From Actinomycetota bacterium (GTDB taxonomy: Bacteria > Actinomycetota > Actinomycetes > S36-B12 > UBA10799), in assembly GCA_020636995.1 (NCBI GenBank), contig JACJWU010000001.1, forward strand, positions 649,084-713,083: a stretch of 64,000 nt of DNA, in the 5' to 3' direction. Below the pieces are notes generated by a model. That model was not told where the DNA came from. It ran no database searches and saw only the letters and a program-made list of their open reading frames with translations. The stretch's first letter is position 1, and each line of letters begins with the position of its first letter. Positions 8,515 to 16,894 of the stretch are shown piece after piece. The position numbers were made by a program, and so were the translations under genes.

Positions 8515-11500
8515 ATGGGCGCACCGCGTGGAAGCAAGACGGCACCGGATGCCGAACGCAGGGATGTCGTGAAGGTCGAGGTCCCGGTGCAGGTCGGGGC
8601 ATCGGGGCAGGCATGGGCACTGCCGGCCTGCCGCGCGGTCGCCGGCGCCGGCCTGGCGCAGGGTTCGCTCGTGGAGAGTCCCGCACTCGACGCCACCTCA
8701 CGCGAGGTGGCATACCGGGCTGCCTGTGACGCCGCACTGAAGCTCGGTCCCGGCCGACACAACGTCGGACTGGAAGTGACGGTGGGCCCAACCCCGACGG
8801 CCACCCCCGACGCTCCGGCGGTACCTCTGGATGGGTGGTCACTGGCCGAGGAACTGCTGGCCGTCGATCTGACAGAACGTGAGGACGCCGAGCCCCCGGC
8901 GGCCTCGGGGCACGCCATCGAGGCACGGCTGTCCGCAGCCGATGCCCCCGATGGTGCGCAGTTGCTGTACCTGCGACTTCCGCAGGGTCCGGGGGTCCAC
9001 GTCGTCGAGAGTGCCGCTGTGGGTGGCGTCGTGGGGTCGGACGTGGTCCTGCGGATCGTCGCCCACGGCCATGACCGGGCGACTGCGCTAGCCCGACTGC
9101 ATCGCGCCCTGTCCGACTGCGCGGTCGTGGTCGCGGACAGTGCCACGAACCGCCCGGCGCTACTCGCCGCCGTGGCTGCCGAGATGGCCGGCTCACCGGT
9201 GCGACCGCGAGCGTCCGATCCGGTTGCGGTCCTGGTATCGGCGGTGCGGGCCAGCGATTCGCAACGCGACACCCAGCGGGCGGCCTTCCACGCCCGCGCC
9301 GCACGTGGCCGCCCGGAACCGGTGGACGCTGCTGGAGTATCAACCCACCTCGACTACGACGGCCAGCAGTACTCGCTGCACGTGTTCCAGACGGGGCCCC
9401 GCACGTACCGCATCGACACCGGGGACGCCTTGGCTGAGGTGGCCATCTCTAGGGTCAACGACTTCGAATGGACAGTCACAGCTGCGGGCCGAGATCGCCA
9501 CGTGGTCATCACTTCGCATGCGAACGGGTGCTTGCTCGAGCTCGACGGGATCGCCCACAGAGTGGACCGCGATGAGGGCACGGCGGTGCGCGCGCAGTGG
9601 CCCGGTCTCATCGTCTCAGTCGCCGTCACCCCCGGACAGGACGTGGCCGAGGGCGATCCACTCGTCGTCAGCGAGGCGATGAAGATGGAGTCCACGCTGC
9701 GTGCACCGTTCGCCGGAACGATCACTTCCGTGGAGGTACTGCCCAACGAGCAGGTGCACTCCGGTGCTCCGCTGGTCCTGATCCGCCCGGAGTCCAACGG
9801 GCAGGCGCAGAGCACCCTCGGACGGACCAAGGGCTCGCGGGTCAGTTTCGACGGCATGGCGTTGCCCGAAACCTCGGGCCGCCCGCGGTTCGAGCGGGTT
9901 TACGACGCCCTGCGCGGCTATCTGCTGGGCTACGAGCTCGACCCCGCGGCACTGTCGGCCCTTCTGGACGAGCAGCATTCATTTGCGACCCGCACCAGCG
10001 CCGGCGATACGAGGCTGTTGACCGCCGAGGATGACTTCCTCGACCTCTTCGCCGACCTCGGTCTGCTCTGGCGGTCCGAACGGGACAGCGGTGCCCAGTC
10101 CGAGCAGGGCGTGACCACGGCACGCGAGCAGATCCTCAGCTACATCCAGTGGCTGGACCCGGACCGGGCAGGTCTGCCGGCACAGATGCGTCGCCGCCTG
10201 GCGAAGGTCCTGGCGCACTACGGCGTGACCGACCTGCGCCGCAACCCGGGCCTGGAGCAGGCCGTCGTCCTGCTGTTCGGATCCCAGGAGCGGCGTATGC
10301 AACTGGCCGGGGTCGTGACGAGCATCCTCGAGCGACGCCTGCGTTACCGCGACCTCATCCTGCCGTTCGTCGACGACTCGACGCGGACCCGCTACGACCG
10401 CCTGACCGCATCGAGCCATGACCACCTCGAGTACGTGGCCGACCTCGCCCGGGATGCCCGGTTCCGCTTCATCGACGAGCCGGTGGTGGAGGCAGGGCGC
10501 GCCCAGACGCAGGCCCGCATGGAGGCCCACCTCGACGCCCTCGCCGAGGACCCCAATCGCCCCGAGCGCGCTGAGCGCATCGCGGCCCTGGTGGAAGCCC
10601 CCCAGCCGATGCGCCAACTGCTCTTGCGCCGCCGTATGGCGGGCGCCAGCAAGGGCCTGCAGGCCGCACTCCTGGAGATCCGCGCGCGGCGCTGGTACCG
10701 GACCCGCCCGCTGCGCGACCTGCAGGTCGTGGAGGTCGACGGGATCCTGCTGTGTCACGCCGACTACGACTTCGAGGGGCGATCCATCCACCTGGTGATG
10801 GCTTCCACGCCGTTGCAGGACGTCCGCGCAGTGGGCAACGCTGTCGCCCAACACTTCGCGGACGTGGACCCAGGGCGCCACCCCATCGTCGACCTGATGA
10901 CGTGGCGTGACGAGAGCCAGCCGAACGGCGACGACCTGTGCGCAGGAGTCGCCGACCTGGTCGGCACCTGGGACCTGGGCCGACCGATCTGGCGCCTCGA
11001 CGTGACAGTCACCAGCACCGCAGCCGACGTCGATCCGGAGATCCGGACCCAGTACTTCACGTTCCGGGCGGGCGAGGACGGCACTCTTGCCGAGGACCAT
11101 TTCTACCGCAACCTGCATCCGATGTTGGCCAAGCGTCTGGAACTGTGGCGCCTGGGGAACTTCGAACTGACCCGCCTGCCGTCGCTGGAGGATGTGTACC
11201 TGTTCCACGGCGTGGCTCACGACAACCCCAAGGACCATCGCCTGTTCGCCCTGGCCGAGGTCCGCGACATGACCGTCGTTCCCGATTCCTTCGGCGGCGC
11301 CCCCGGCTACCCGAACTTGTGGCGGATGGGGCTGCAAGCCATCATCGCCATGCGCCGTGCCCGGGCGACGTTCCCGGAGCGCGCCCGCCCACAGGCCAAC
11401 AGGATCACCCTGTTCGTGCGGCCACCCTGGACGGTGCCCCGGGAACACTGGTCGGATCTGGCCGACATGATGATCCCGCTGGCCGGCGGCGCGGGCCTGG

Positions 11501-13383
11501 AGTTGGTGGTGCTTCGCACATCGATCCCACAGCCCGACGGGACCCTGAAGCCCACCGTGCTCAATGTCGACGGCATCATCACCCGCGACGTCACGATCTC
11601 CGAGGAGCCCGTCCGCGACGACATCGTGCGCCCGCTCACCAGCTACCGGCAGAAAGTTCTCACCGCGCAGCGGTTCGGCGTGCCCTACCCGTTCGAGATC
11701 CTTCGGATGTTCGCCCCACAGCCCGGCATCGTGGGCAAGTTCCTTCCCGGTCACTTCGTGGAGCATGACCTCGACGAAACCGGCGAGACCCTGATCCCGG
11801 TCGAGCGGGAACCCGGCCTCAACAGTTCCAACCTGGTCGTCGGGCTGCTCACCACCTACACGGCGGCCTACCCGGAGGGCATGACCCGGGTGATCCTGCT
11901 GTCCGACCCGACACGCGGGTTGGGCAACCTCGCCGAGCCGGAGTGCCGCATCGTGAACGCGGCGCTTGCCCTGGCCGCCGACATGGGTGTGCCCGTGGAA
12001 TGGTTCGCGGTCTCCTCCGGTGCGCTGATCTCGATGGAGTCCGGCACGGAGAACATGGACTGGATCGCACTGACGTTGCGCAGGATCATCGAGTTCACGC
12101 AAGGCGGCGGCGAGATCAACATCGTCGTGACGGGCATCAACGTCGGCGGCCAGCCCTACTGGAACGCTGAGGCCACAATGCTCATGCACACCCGCGGCAT
12201 CCTCATCATGACCCCGGGCAGTTCGATGGTGCTCACCGGCAAGCAGGCGCTGGACTTCTCCGGTGGCGTGTCCGCCGACGACAACTTCGGCATCGGCGGC
12301 TACGAGCGGGTGATGGGCCCCAACGGCCAGGCGCAGTACTGGGCGCCGTCGCTGGCAGACGCTTGTGAGTTGCTGCTTCGCCACTACGAACACACCTATG
12401 TGATGCCCGGCGAGCGCTTCCCGCGCCGGGTCCAGTCGACCGACCGGCGCGCACGCGATGTGCGGACCTTCCCACACGCCGCGGTACCCGACTGCGACTT
12501 CACGGTCGTGGGCGACGTCTTCTCCGCCGAGCACAACCCGGAGCGCAAGAAGCCCTTCGACGTACGGTCGGTGATGCGGGCGGTGACCGATCAGGACAGC
12601 GAGCCCCTGGAGCGATGGGAACACTGGCGCGGCGGCGAGAACTCCGTGGTCTGGGATGCCCGCATCGGTGGGATGAGTGTCTGCCTGCTCGGTGTGGAAT
12701 CGCGACCGATCGCGCGACGAGGTTTCGTGTCCGCCGACGGACCGTTGTCATGGACGTCGGGCACGCTGTTCCCGCAAGCGTCACGCAAGACTGCGCGGGC
12801 GGTGACGGCCGCGAGTGGCAACCGACCACTGGTGGTGCTGGCGAACCTGTCGGGCTTCGACGGGTCACCGGAGTCGATGCGGCACTGGCAACTGGAGTAC
12901 GGCGCGGAGATCGGGCGTGCCGTGACGAACTTCGAAGGCCCCATCGTGTTCGTTGTGATCTCGCGGTACCACGGTGGCGCGTTCGTCGTGTTCTCCAAGG
13001 CGCTGAACCCCCGCATGGAAGTCGCTGCCGTGGAGGGGTCGTACGCCTCGGTGATCGGGGGTGCCCCGGCCGCGGCGACCGTGTTCGCCCGGGAGGTGCG
13101 CGGACGTGTCAACGCCGATCCCCGCGTGGCCGAGGCCAAGAAGTTGCTGGCCGAGTCATCCGGCGCCGAGGCGACCGAGCGGCGCGCCCGACTGGCGGAG
13201 ATCACCGAACAGGTGCGCTCGGAGAAGCTCGGCGAGGCCGCAGCCGAGTTCGACGCAGTGCACACGATCGAGCGGGCTCTGGCGATGGGATCGGTGGACC
13301 GGATCATCTCCGCCGCGGAGTTGAGGCCCTACGTCATCGACGCACTCGAGCGGGGAATGGCCGAGGAACAGACGGACGCCTGA
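8515..13383 (+). CDS. ACC-like multidomain carboxyltransferase with BCCP, biotin carboxylase reduced to its C-terminal part
   Basis: This 1622-residue protein resembles single-chain acetyl/propionyl-CoA carboxylases. It probably makes malonyl- or methylmalonyl-CoA for the adjacent synthase. In order it shows a biotin-carboxylase C-terminal-type segment (about 130-235, GHAIEARL, then a conserved-looking TNRPALL), a biotinyl domain with Lys390 in SEAMKMES, a long central region (about 440-1080) containing HPMLAKRLELWRL and NPKDHRLFALAEVRD as in eukaryote-type ACC central domains, and a carboxyltransferase over the last 550 residues or so (RGLGN, GINVGGQPYWNAEA, SRYHGGAFVVFSKALN). The ATP-grasp domain of biotin carboxylase is absent, including its E-x-N-x-R catalytic motif, so ATP-dependent biotin carboxylation would need another subunit. 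The ATG lies four bases after the previous stop, with no good ribosome binding site. The domain calls are strong; the substrate is inferred. Confidence 0.85.
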   Translation: MGAPRGSKTAPDAERRDVVKVEVPVQVGASGQAWALPACRAVAGAGLAQGSLVESPALDATSREVAYRAACDAALKLGPGRHNVGLEVTVGPTPTATPDAPAVPLDGWSLAEELLAVDLTEREDAEPPAASGHAIEARLSAADAPDGAQLLYLRLPQGPGVHVVESAAVGGVVGSDVVLRIVAHGHDRATALARLHRALSDCAVVVADSATNRPALLAAVAAEMAGSPVRPRASDPVAVLVSAVRASDSQRDTQRAAFHARAARGRPEPVDAAGVSTHLDYDGQQYSLHVFQTGPRTYRIDTGDALAEVAISRVNDFEWTVTAAGRDRHVVITSHANGCLLELDGIAHRVDRDEGTAVRAQWPGLIVSVAVTPGQDVAEGDPLVVSEAMKMESTLRAPFAGTITSVEVLPNEQVHSGAPLVLIRPESNGQAQSTLGRTKGSRVSFDGMALPETSGRPRFERVYDALRGYLLGYELDPAALSALLDEQHSFATRTSAGDTRLLTAEDDFLDLFADLGLLWRSERDSGAQSEQGVTTAREQILSYIQWLDPDRAGLPAQMRRRLAKVLAHYGVTDLRRNPGLEQAVVLLFGSQERRMQLAGVVTSILERRLRYRDLILPFVDDSTRTRYDRLTASSHDHLEYVADLARDARFRFIDEPVVEAGRAQTQARMEAHLDALAEDPNRPERAERIAALVEAPQPMRQLLLRRRMAGASKGLQAALLEIRARRWYRTRPLRDLQVVEVDGILLCHADYDFEGRSIHLVMASTPLQDVRAVGNAVAQHFADVDPGRHPIVDLMTWRDESQPNGDDLCAGVADLVGTWDLGRPIWRLDVTVTSTAADVDPEIRTQYFTFRAGEDGTLAEDHFYRNLHPMLAKRLELWRLGNFELTRLPSLEDVYLFHGVAHDNPKDHRLFALAEVRDMTVVPDSFGGAPGYPNLWRMGLQAIIAMRRARATFPERARPQANRITLFVRPPWTVPREHWSDLADMMIPLAGGAGLELVVLRTSIPQPDGTLKPTVLNVDGIITRDVTISEEPVRDDIVRPLTSYRQKVLTAQRFGVPYPFEILRMFAPQPGIVGKFLPGHFVEHDLDETGETLIPVEREPGLNSSNLVVGLLTTYTAAYPEGMTRVILLSDPTRGLGNLAEPECRIVNAALALAADMGVPVEWFAVSSGALISMESGTENMDWIALTLRRIIEFTQGGGEINIVVTGINVGGQPYWNAEATMLMHTRGILIMTPGSSMVLTGKQALDFSGGVSADDNFGIGGYERVMGPNGQAQYWAPSLADACELLLRHYEHTYVMPGERFPRRVQSTDRRARDVRTFPHAAVPDCDFTVVGDVFSAEHNPERKKPFDVRSVMRAVTDQDSEPLERWEHWRGGENSVVWDARIGGMSVCLLGVESRPIARRGFVSADGPLSWTSGTLFPQASRKTARAVTAASGNRPLVVLANLSGFDGSPESMRHWQLEYGAEIGRAVTNFEGPIVFVVISRYHGGAFVVFSKALNPRMEVAAVEGSYASVIGGAPAAATVFAREVRGRVNADPRVAEAKKLLAESSGAEATERRARLAEITEQVRSEKLGEAAAEFDAVHTIERALAMGSVDRIISAAELRPYVIDALERGMAEEQTDA

Positions 13384-13389
13384 CACGGA

Positions 13390-14145
13390 CTACTCGACCA
13401 GGGGCCGATCGACCCAGGAGTGGACGGGTTCGGCCTGCGAGAGATCGGCCGAGTCCGGGAGCGCCTGTGGGGGGTCGGCCAGCCCGGCGGCCGCCACGAC
13501 GGTGAGCACGAATACCCCGTCCCGCCGCCACCATCCCGGGAACGTCCCCGCTGCCGACACCACACTCAGGCGCTGCCACTGGCTGGTTCGCCTACTCACG
13601 CTCGACGGTTCCGCCACGACCACCTCGACCGTGCGGGTGTCCGCACGCAAGCCGGTGCGTAGGACCTTCAGCGCACTCTCCTTGGCCGACCAGATGAGGT
13701 TCGCAGCCGCATCGTGACCGTCGGAGCCGGAAGCACCTCCGACGATCTCGCGCTCCGCGGGCGTCAGAAAGTCGCGGACGAACCCGTCGCTGCGCGGTTC
13801 CACGATCTCGAGGTCGACCCCCACAGCACGGAGGTCCGGCCCGACGAGGCACACCGCCCAGCCCGCCCGGTCCGTCAGGGAGATGTCCATGTCGAGGGTC
13901 CGGCCGTCGACCTCCACGTAGGGCGCGCCGGTGACCCGGTTGAGGACAGCGATGCGGCCAAGACTGGCAGCGTCGGAGGGGTGGCCGACCACCGCAGCCA
14001 CGGCACACTTGCCTGCGTAGCGACGAAGCAGGTACTCGTTGCGGCGCTTGGTGTACCGCATCGTGGAAGCGCGCGCCGCCTCGGTTGCGGTCAACCACTG
14101 GTGGCCCCGCGGCACCTGCGACTCACCGCGAACCAGCCACTGCAT
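13390..14145 (-). CDS. Sfp-type 4'-phosphopantetheinyl transferase
   Basis: The 251-residue product should transfer the phosphopantetheine arm from CoA to an acyl carrier protein. The Mg-binding motif GVDLE is at 109-113 (Asp111, Glu113) and the second motif, WSAKES, is at 152-157. An RR-rich N-terminal segment (about 30-50) is typical of the family. The gene converges on the carboxylase gene with only six bases between the stops, so it sits in the megasynthase locus but is transcribed separately. The natural inference is that it activates the four-ACP synthase, yet those ACPs have Thr at the attachment site. Met29 (MRYTKRR) is a possible shorter start. Confidence 0.9.
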   Translation of the reverse strand: MQWLVRGESQVPRGHQWLTATEAARASTMRYTKRRNEYLLRRYAGKCAVAAVVGHPSDAASLGRIAVLNRVTGAPYVEVDGRTLDMDISLTDRAGWAVCLVGPDLRAVGVDLEIVEPRSDGFVRDFLTPAEREIVGGASGSDGHDAAANLIWSAKESALKVLRTGLRADTRTVEVVVAEPSSVSRRTSQWQRLSVVSAAGTFPGWWRRDGVFVLTVVAAAGLADPPQALPDSADLSQAEPVHSWVDRPLVE

Positions 14146-14234
14146 CTGGTCAGGCTAGCCGACAACCGACCGACGTACTGCGGTCGATCGAACGGCCCAT
14201 AGCCGCCGCCGACATCCCGGCCTAGGTTCGTCAT

Positions 14235-14720
14235 GTGAGAGCCACCGCGCGACTGCTGAGCATAGCGATGCTCGTCGCCGTTCTTGCGCCCTCACTGAGC
14301 CCGGCCCAGGCGAAACCCGATCCGACACCGGAGGTCACCGTCTTCAGCGGCGAGAACCAGGTCGCCGTGTTCACCACTGCCCGATGCCGGAAGTCGGGAG
14401 GAGACTTCAAAGCTCTCACACCGGTCGTGAACGGCTATCGGTTGTTCGTCAGCATCGAAGCATTCCGCGGATTCCGCACCTACGACCTCGAGCAGGGCCA
14501 GGACGCCGACCCGTACGCATCGATCACCCAGAACGGCGAGGCTGCTTTCAGCACGTTGTACGTACCGCCCTTCCCTGCGCCCGGCTTCGGCCAGGTCCGC
14601 TTCAACCGCAAGGGCAAGATCATGGGGATCGGATTCCAGATCATGTTCAACCGGGACGGGACCGACGGTCTAGTGTTCGCAGGCGGACTGCGGTGTCAGT
14701 ACAAGAAGAAGGGTAAGTGA
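14235..14720 (+). CDS. secreted hypothetical protein
   Basis: A GTG start (GTG AGA GCC) gives 161 residues. The first 27 or so form a signal peptide: a basic start, a hydrophobic stretch LLSIAMLVAVLAPSL and an Ala-x-Ala site before KPDPT. The mature part has two Cys residues (near 53 and 156) that could form a disulfide, and a lysine-rich C-terminus. I do not recognise the family. The gene stands alone, divergent from the phosphopantetheinyl transferase gene. A role in the lipid locus is not supported by anything visible. Confidence 0.7.
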   Translation: MRATARLLSIAMLVAVLAPSLSPAQAKPDPTPEVTVFSGENQVAVFTTARCRKSGGDFKALTPVVNGYRLFVSIEAFRGFRTYDLEQGQDADPYASITQNGEAAFSTLYVPPFPAPGFGQVRFNRKGKIMGIGFQIMFNRDGTDGLVFAGGLRCQYKKKGK

Positions 14721-14721
14721 G

Positions 14722-14743
14722 CCGGGCAGCATCGCGCCCGGCG
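14722..14743 (+). terminator. hairpin after the secreted protein gene
   Basis: A 7-bp GC-only inverted repeat (GCCGGGC / GCCCGGC) with an 8-base loop overlaps the end of the preceding gene. There is no T-run, so it is a weak terminator candidate. Confidence 0.4.
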
Positions 14744-14800
14744 GGCAGATGCAGAGTGGACAGCGTAGACCGTTCGAGGATGCCCCGCGAGTTCACCGAG

Positions 14801-15036
14801 TCGGGCTGACAGGAACCGGCCACTCACCTCCGGCGAGCGGCCTCCCAAATCCCGCAGTGCGGCCACGAACAAAGCGCAGGACCCGGGAAGAATCCCGGGT
14901 CCCGCGCTTCGTCGGGCTGACAGGAACCGGCCACTCACCTCCGGCGAGTGGCCTCCCAAATCCTGCAGTGCGGTCTCGAACAAAGCGCGGGACCCGGGAA
15001 GAATCCCGGGTCCCGCGCTTCGTCGGGCTGACAGGA
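14801..15036 (-). repeat. 111-bp tandem repeats carrying copies of the tRNA-Pro 3' tail
   Basis: The 14-base string TCGGGCTGACAGGA occurs at 14801, 14912 and 15023, exactly 111 bp apart. The copy at 15023 is the genuine 3' end of tRNA-Pro on the minus strand; the other two lie downstream of it. Each unit also holds a GGCCACTC...GAG(T/C)GGCC hairpin and a long AAGCGCGGGACCCGGGA-type hairpin. The units differ at only a few positions. The structure fits repeated duplication of the tRNA end plus its terminator, or an array of attachment-like sites. Confidence 0.85.
14983..15020 (-). terminator. tRNA-Pro terminator, 17-bp perfect stem
   Basis: 14983-14999 and 15004-15020 form a perfect 17-bp inverted repeat around a 4-base loop, directly 3' of the tRNA on the minus strand. 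A short T-rich run (TTTGTT) follows. A second copy with one mismatch lies 111 bp further downstream, at about 14872-14909. Confidence 0.75.
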
Positions 15037-15096
15037 TTTGAACCTGCGACCCCCTGACCCCCAGTCAGGTGCGCTACCAAGCTGCGCTACAGCCCG
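15023..15096 (-). tRNA. tRNA-Pro (anticodon GGG)
   Basis: The minus strand folds as a cloverleaf. The 7-bp acceptor stem is CGGGCTG/CAGCCCG, the D-arm contains AGCTTGGTAGCGC, the anticodon arm is CCTGA-CTGGGGG-TCAGG giving anticodon GGG, and the T-arm contains GGTTCAAATCC. The terminal CCA is not encoded. The first 14 bases in + coordinates are repeated twice downstream. Confidence 0.95.
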
Positions 15097-15259
15097 CCAC
15101 ACGCGAACGCGTGCCCCCAAAGAATACCCGGGAGCCAAGAGGGTCCTATTGGGGCCCCCGAGAGGCACTGCTTTCACGCTGAGGGTGCGGGACCCTGTCT
15201 GACTGGACCGACCGAACCGGTCCGCTACATGTGTCAGTGGTCCGTCGTACGGTCAGGCC

Positions 15260-15991
15260 ATGGGTCATCAGCGCAAGTACACCGACGGCCAACTCGCCAG
15301 CGCCATCGCGGAATCGACGTCCTGGAGGGGAGTGCTGCGGGAACTGGGACTGACAGCATCCTCGTCGGCAGCGATGAGGTCCGTCCGATCGCATGCCGAT
15401 ACCCTCTGCCTCGACTACGACCACTTCAAGGGCAGACGTCGTTGGACGGAGGTCGACCTTCGGAGAGCCGTGGCACATAGCAGTACATGGTCTGAGGTGG
15501 CCGAGGTGCTCGAACTCGACGCGTGCGACATCGAAGTACTGAGGGGGCATGCCGCTCGGCTTGACTTGGATGTCGCGCATCTAACTCCCCTCACCACAGA
15601 ACCAACCGATCGGAACCTCACGCCCTCTCCAGCGCACCTCGACCGTGCGGGTTCACTGCTCGCCGCTGCCTGGTTCACGCTGAGTGGGCTGTCGGTGTCC
15701 TGGCCGCTCGAGCCAAGCCGATTCGACCTTCTTGTGAGCACTCGGGACGCCGTTCGCCGAGTTCAGGTCAAAACGACAACGGTACGGGTGGGCCGCACCT
15801 GGAAGGTGTACCTCTCCACCAGTCGCCGCAAACGCAGGACGTACGACCCCGACGAGATTGATGACTTCTTCATCATCGATGGCGACCTCAGCAACTACCT
15901 GATCCCAGTTTCGGTCGTCGGTGGCCTGCACGCGATCCACCTGGCCCCGTACGAGCAGTATCGGTTGCCGTCAATCACAGGGAGTCTTTGA
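15260..15991 (+). CDS. PD-(D/E)XK endonuclease with two N-terminal helical DNA-binding modules, homing-endonuclease-like
   Basis: The product has 243 residues. Residues 6-31 and 61-86 are two related modules of the form YTDGQLASAIAESTSWRGVL, as found at the N-terminus of many actinobacterial HNH/homing endonucleases. The C-terminal half has RAGSLLAAAWFTLSGLSVSWP, then Asp156 (RFDLLV) and Gln169-x-Lys171 (VQVKTTT), matching the catalytic core of group-I-intron-type PD-(D/E)XK endonucleases. It probably cuts a specific DNA site. It lies next to tRNA-Pro and its duplicated 3' tails, which may be its target or scars. I see no intron. Confidence 0.7.
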   Translation: MGHQRKYTDGQLASAIAESTSWRGVLRELGLTASSSAAMRSVRSHADTLCLDYDHFKGRRRWTEVDLRRAVAHSSTWSEVAEVLELDACDIEVLRGHAARLDLDVAHLTPLTTEPTDRNLTPSPAHLDRAGSLLAAAWFTLSGLSVSWPLEPSRFDLLVSTRDAVRRVQVKTTTVRVGRTWKVYLSTSRRKRRTYDPDEIDDFFIIDGDLSNYLIPVSVVGGLHAIHLAPYEQYRLPSITGSL

Positions 15992-16192
15992 AAGTCCGAC
16001 GTACACGCGTCATGGCAATCGGCGAAGCCCGCTCGCTCGGTCATGACGCCGTGCACTTCTCACAGATCGCGAGCTGCAAAGGCACCCGGGAGCCGGATCA
16101 GACCACGCGGTACCCCCGCGAGGGATTCGACCCGCTACGGGCGTACAAGGGCACCCCGTCCAGCGGCTATACGGCTGGACATACTTCACATA

Positions 16193-16205
16193 TATACTCA
16201 CCTCA
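16193..16205 (+). promoter_or_regulatory. -10 box giving a probable leaderless vapB transcript
   Basis: TATACT at 16193-16198 sits in an AT-rich patch (CACATATATACTCA) unlike the surrounding GC-rich DNA. The A of the ATG is seven bases after it, the usual transcription start distance. There is no ribosome binding site, so a leaderless mRNA is likely. Confidence 0.55.
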
Positions 16206-16438
16206 TGGCGAAGGTGATGATCTCGATTCCCGATGAACTCCTGGTGCAACTCGATGCCGAGGCACAGGCTCGCAATATGACTCGCAGCGGGCTGATCGCC
16301 CTCGCAACACGTCGCGAGATCACGGCGCCTGATGCTGCCCGAGTGGACCAATTGCTGGCCAGTGCCCGCAAGGCGCTCGCCGACAGCGGATCCTGGTCGG
16401 CCGAAGACGTGGTCGCCGAGCAACGGCTCACTCACTGA
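16205..16438 (+). CDS. vapB: ribbon-helix-helix antitoxin, VapB-like
   Basis: The 77-residue product has an N-terminal ribbon-helix-helix fold (KVMISIPDELLVQLDAEA, then NMTRSGLI), which binds operator DNA as a dimer. The C-terminal tail should wrap the toxin. The ATG at 16205 begins right at MAKVMISIP; the frame is open further upstream but codes nothing family-like. The stop overlaps the toxin start by one base (TGATG), the usual antitoxin-first arrangement. Confidence 0.8.
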   Translation: MAKVMISIPDELLVQLDAEAQARNMTRSGLIALATRREITAPDAARVDQLLASARKALADSGSWSAEDVVAEQRLTH

Positions 16439-16878
16439 TGCGTGAACTGCTGCTGGACACCTCGGTGATGCTGAAGTGGTTCCATCGCGACGGTGAAGAC
16501 GAGATCGAGCAGGCCGAGTGGCATCTGCAAGCGCACCGTGAAGGTTTCGTCCATGCACATGTCCTGGATTTGGGGATGTACGAACTCGGCAGCGTGCTGG
16601 TCACGGCCCTGAACCGCACCGCAGAACAGACCCGGGCCGTCCTTGAGGCGGCCTTGGCACTGTGTGGTCCCCCGCTGACACTGCCCGACGCTGCTTTCGA
16701 GACGGCCGCCACAATCGCAGCCACCGACCAGTTGACCTTCTACGATGCCGCTTTCGCAGCAGCTGCCCGCGAACACGGATGCACTCTGGTCAGCGCCGAC
16801 CGCAAACTCCTGCGCAGCGGCCATGCCATCACGCTCACACAGTCGATGGAACGCGTGCGAGCCGGGCACAAGCACTGA
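16438..16878 (+). CDS. vapC: PIN-domain ribonuclease toxin, VapC-like
   Basis: The product has 146 residues. The acidic PIN-domain residues are visible at Asp7 (LLLDTSV), Glu49 (GMYELGS), Asp103 (FYDAAFAAAA) and Asp121 (VSADRKL), which should bind metal for RNA cleavage. It is translationally coupled to the antitoxin. The length fits VapC toxins. The RNA target cannot be told from sequence. Confidence 0.85.
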   Translation: MRELLLDTSVMLKWFHRDGEDEIEQAEWHLQAHREGFVHAHVLDLGMYELGSVLVTALNRTAEQTRAVLEAALALCGPPLTLPDAAFETAATIAATDQLTFYDAAFAAAAREHGCTLVSADRKLLRSGHAITLTQSMERVRAGHKH

Positions 16879-16894
16879 TCCGAGACACGCCCCC

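Noticed and set aside
5970..9272. 1100-codon open frame on the minus strand spanning the synthase-carboxylase junction
   Set aside because: GC-driven shadow frame. Composition is arginine/glycine/histidine-rich with no domain.
9979..12624. 880-codon minus-strand open frame opposite the carboxylase
   Set aside because: Shadow of the carboxyltransferase coding strand. No recognisable protein.
14801..15036. Possible CRISPR array
   Set aside because: Units are 111 bp with no unique spacers, and they derive from the tRNA end. No cas genes are nearby.
16043..16204. Longer N-terminus for the antitoxin
   Set aside because: The in-frame upstream part has no family similarity and overlaps the promoter-like AT-rich patch.
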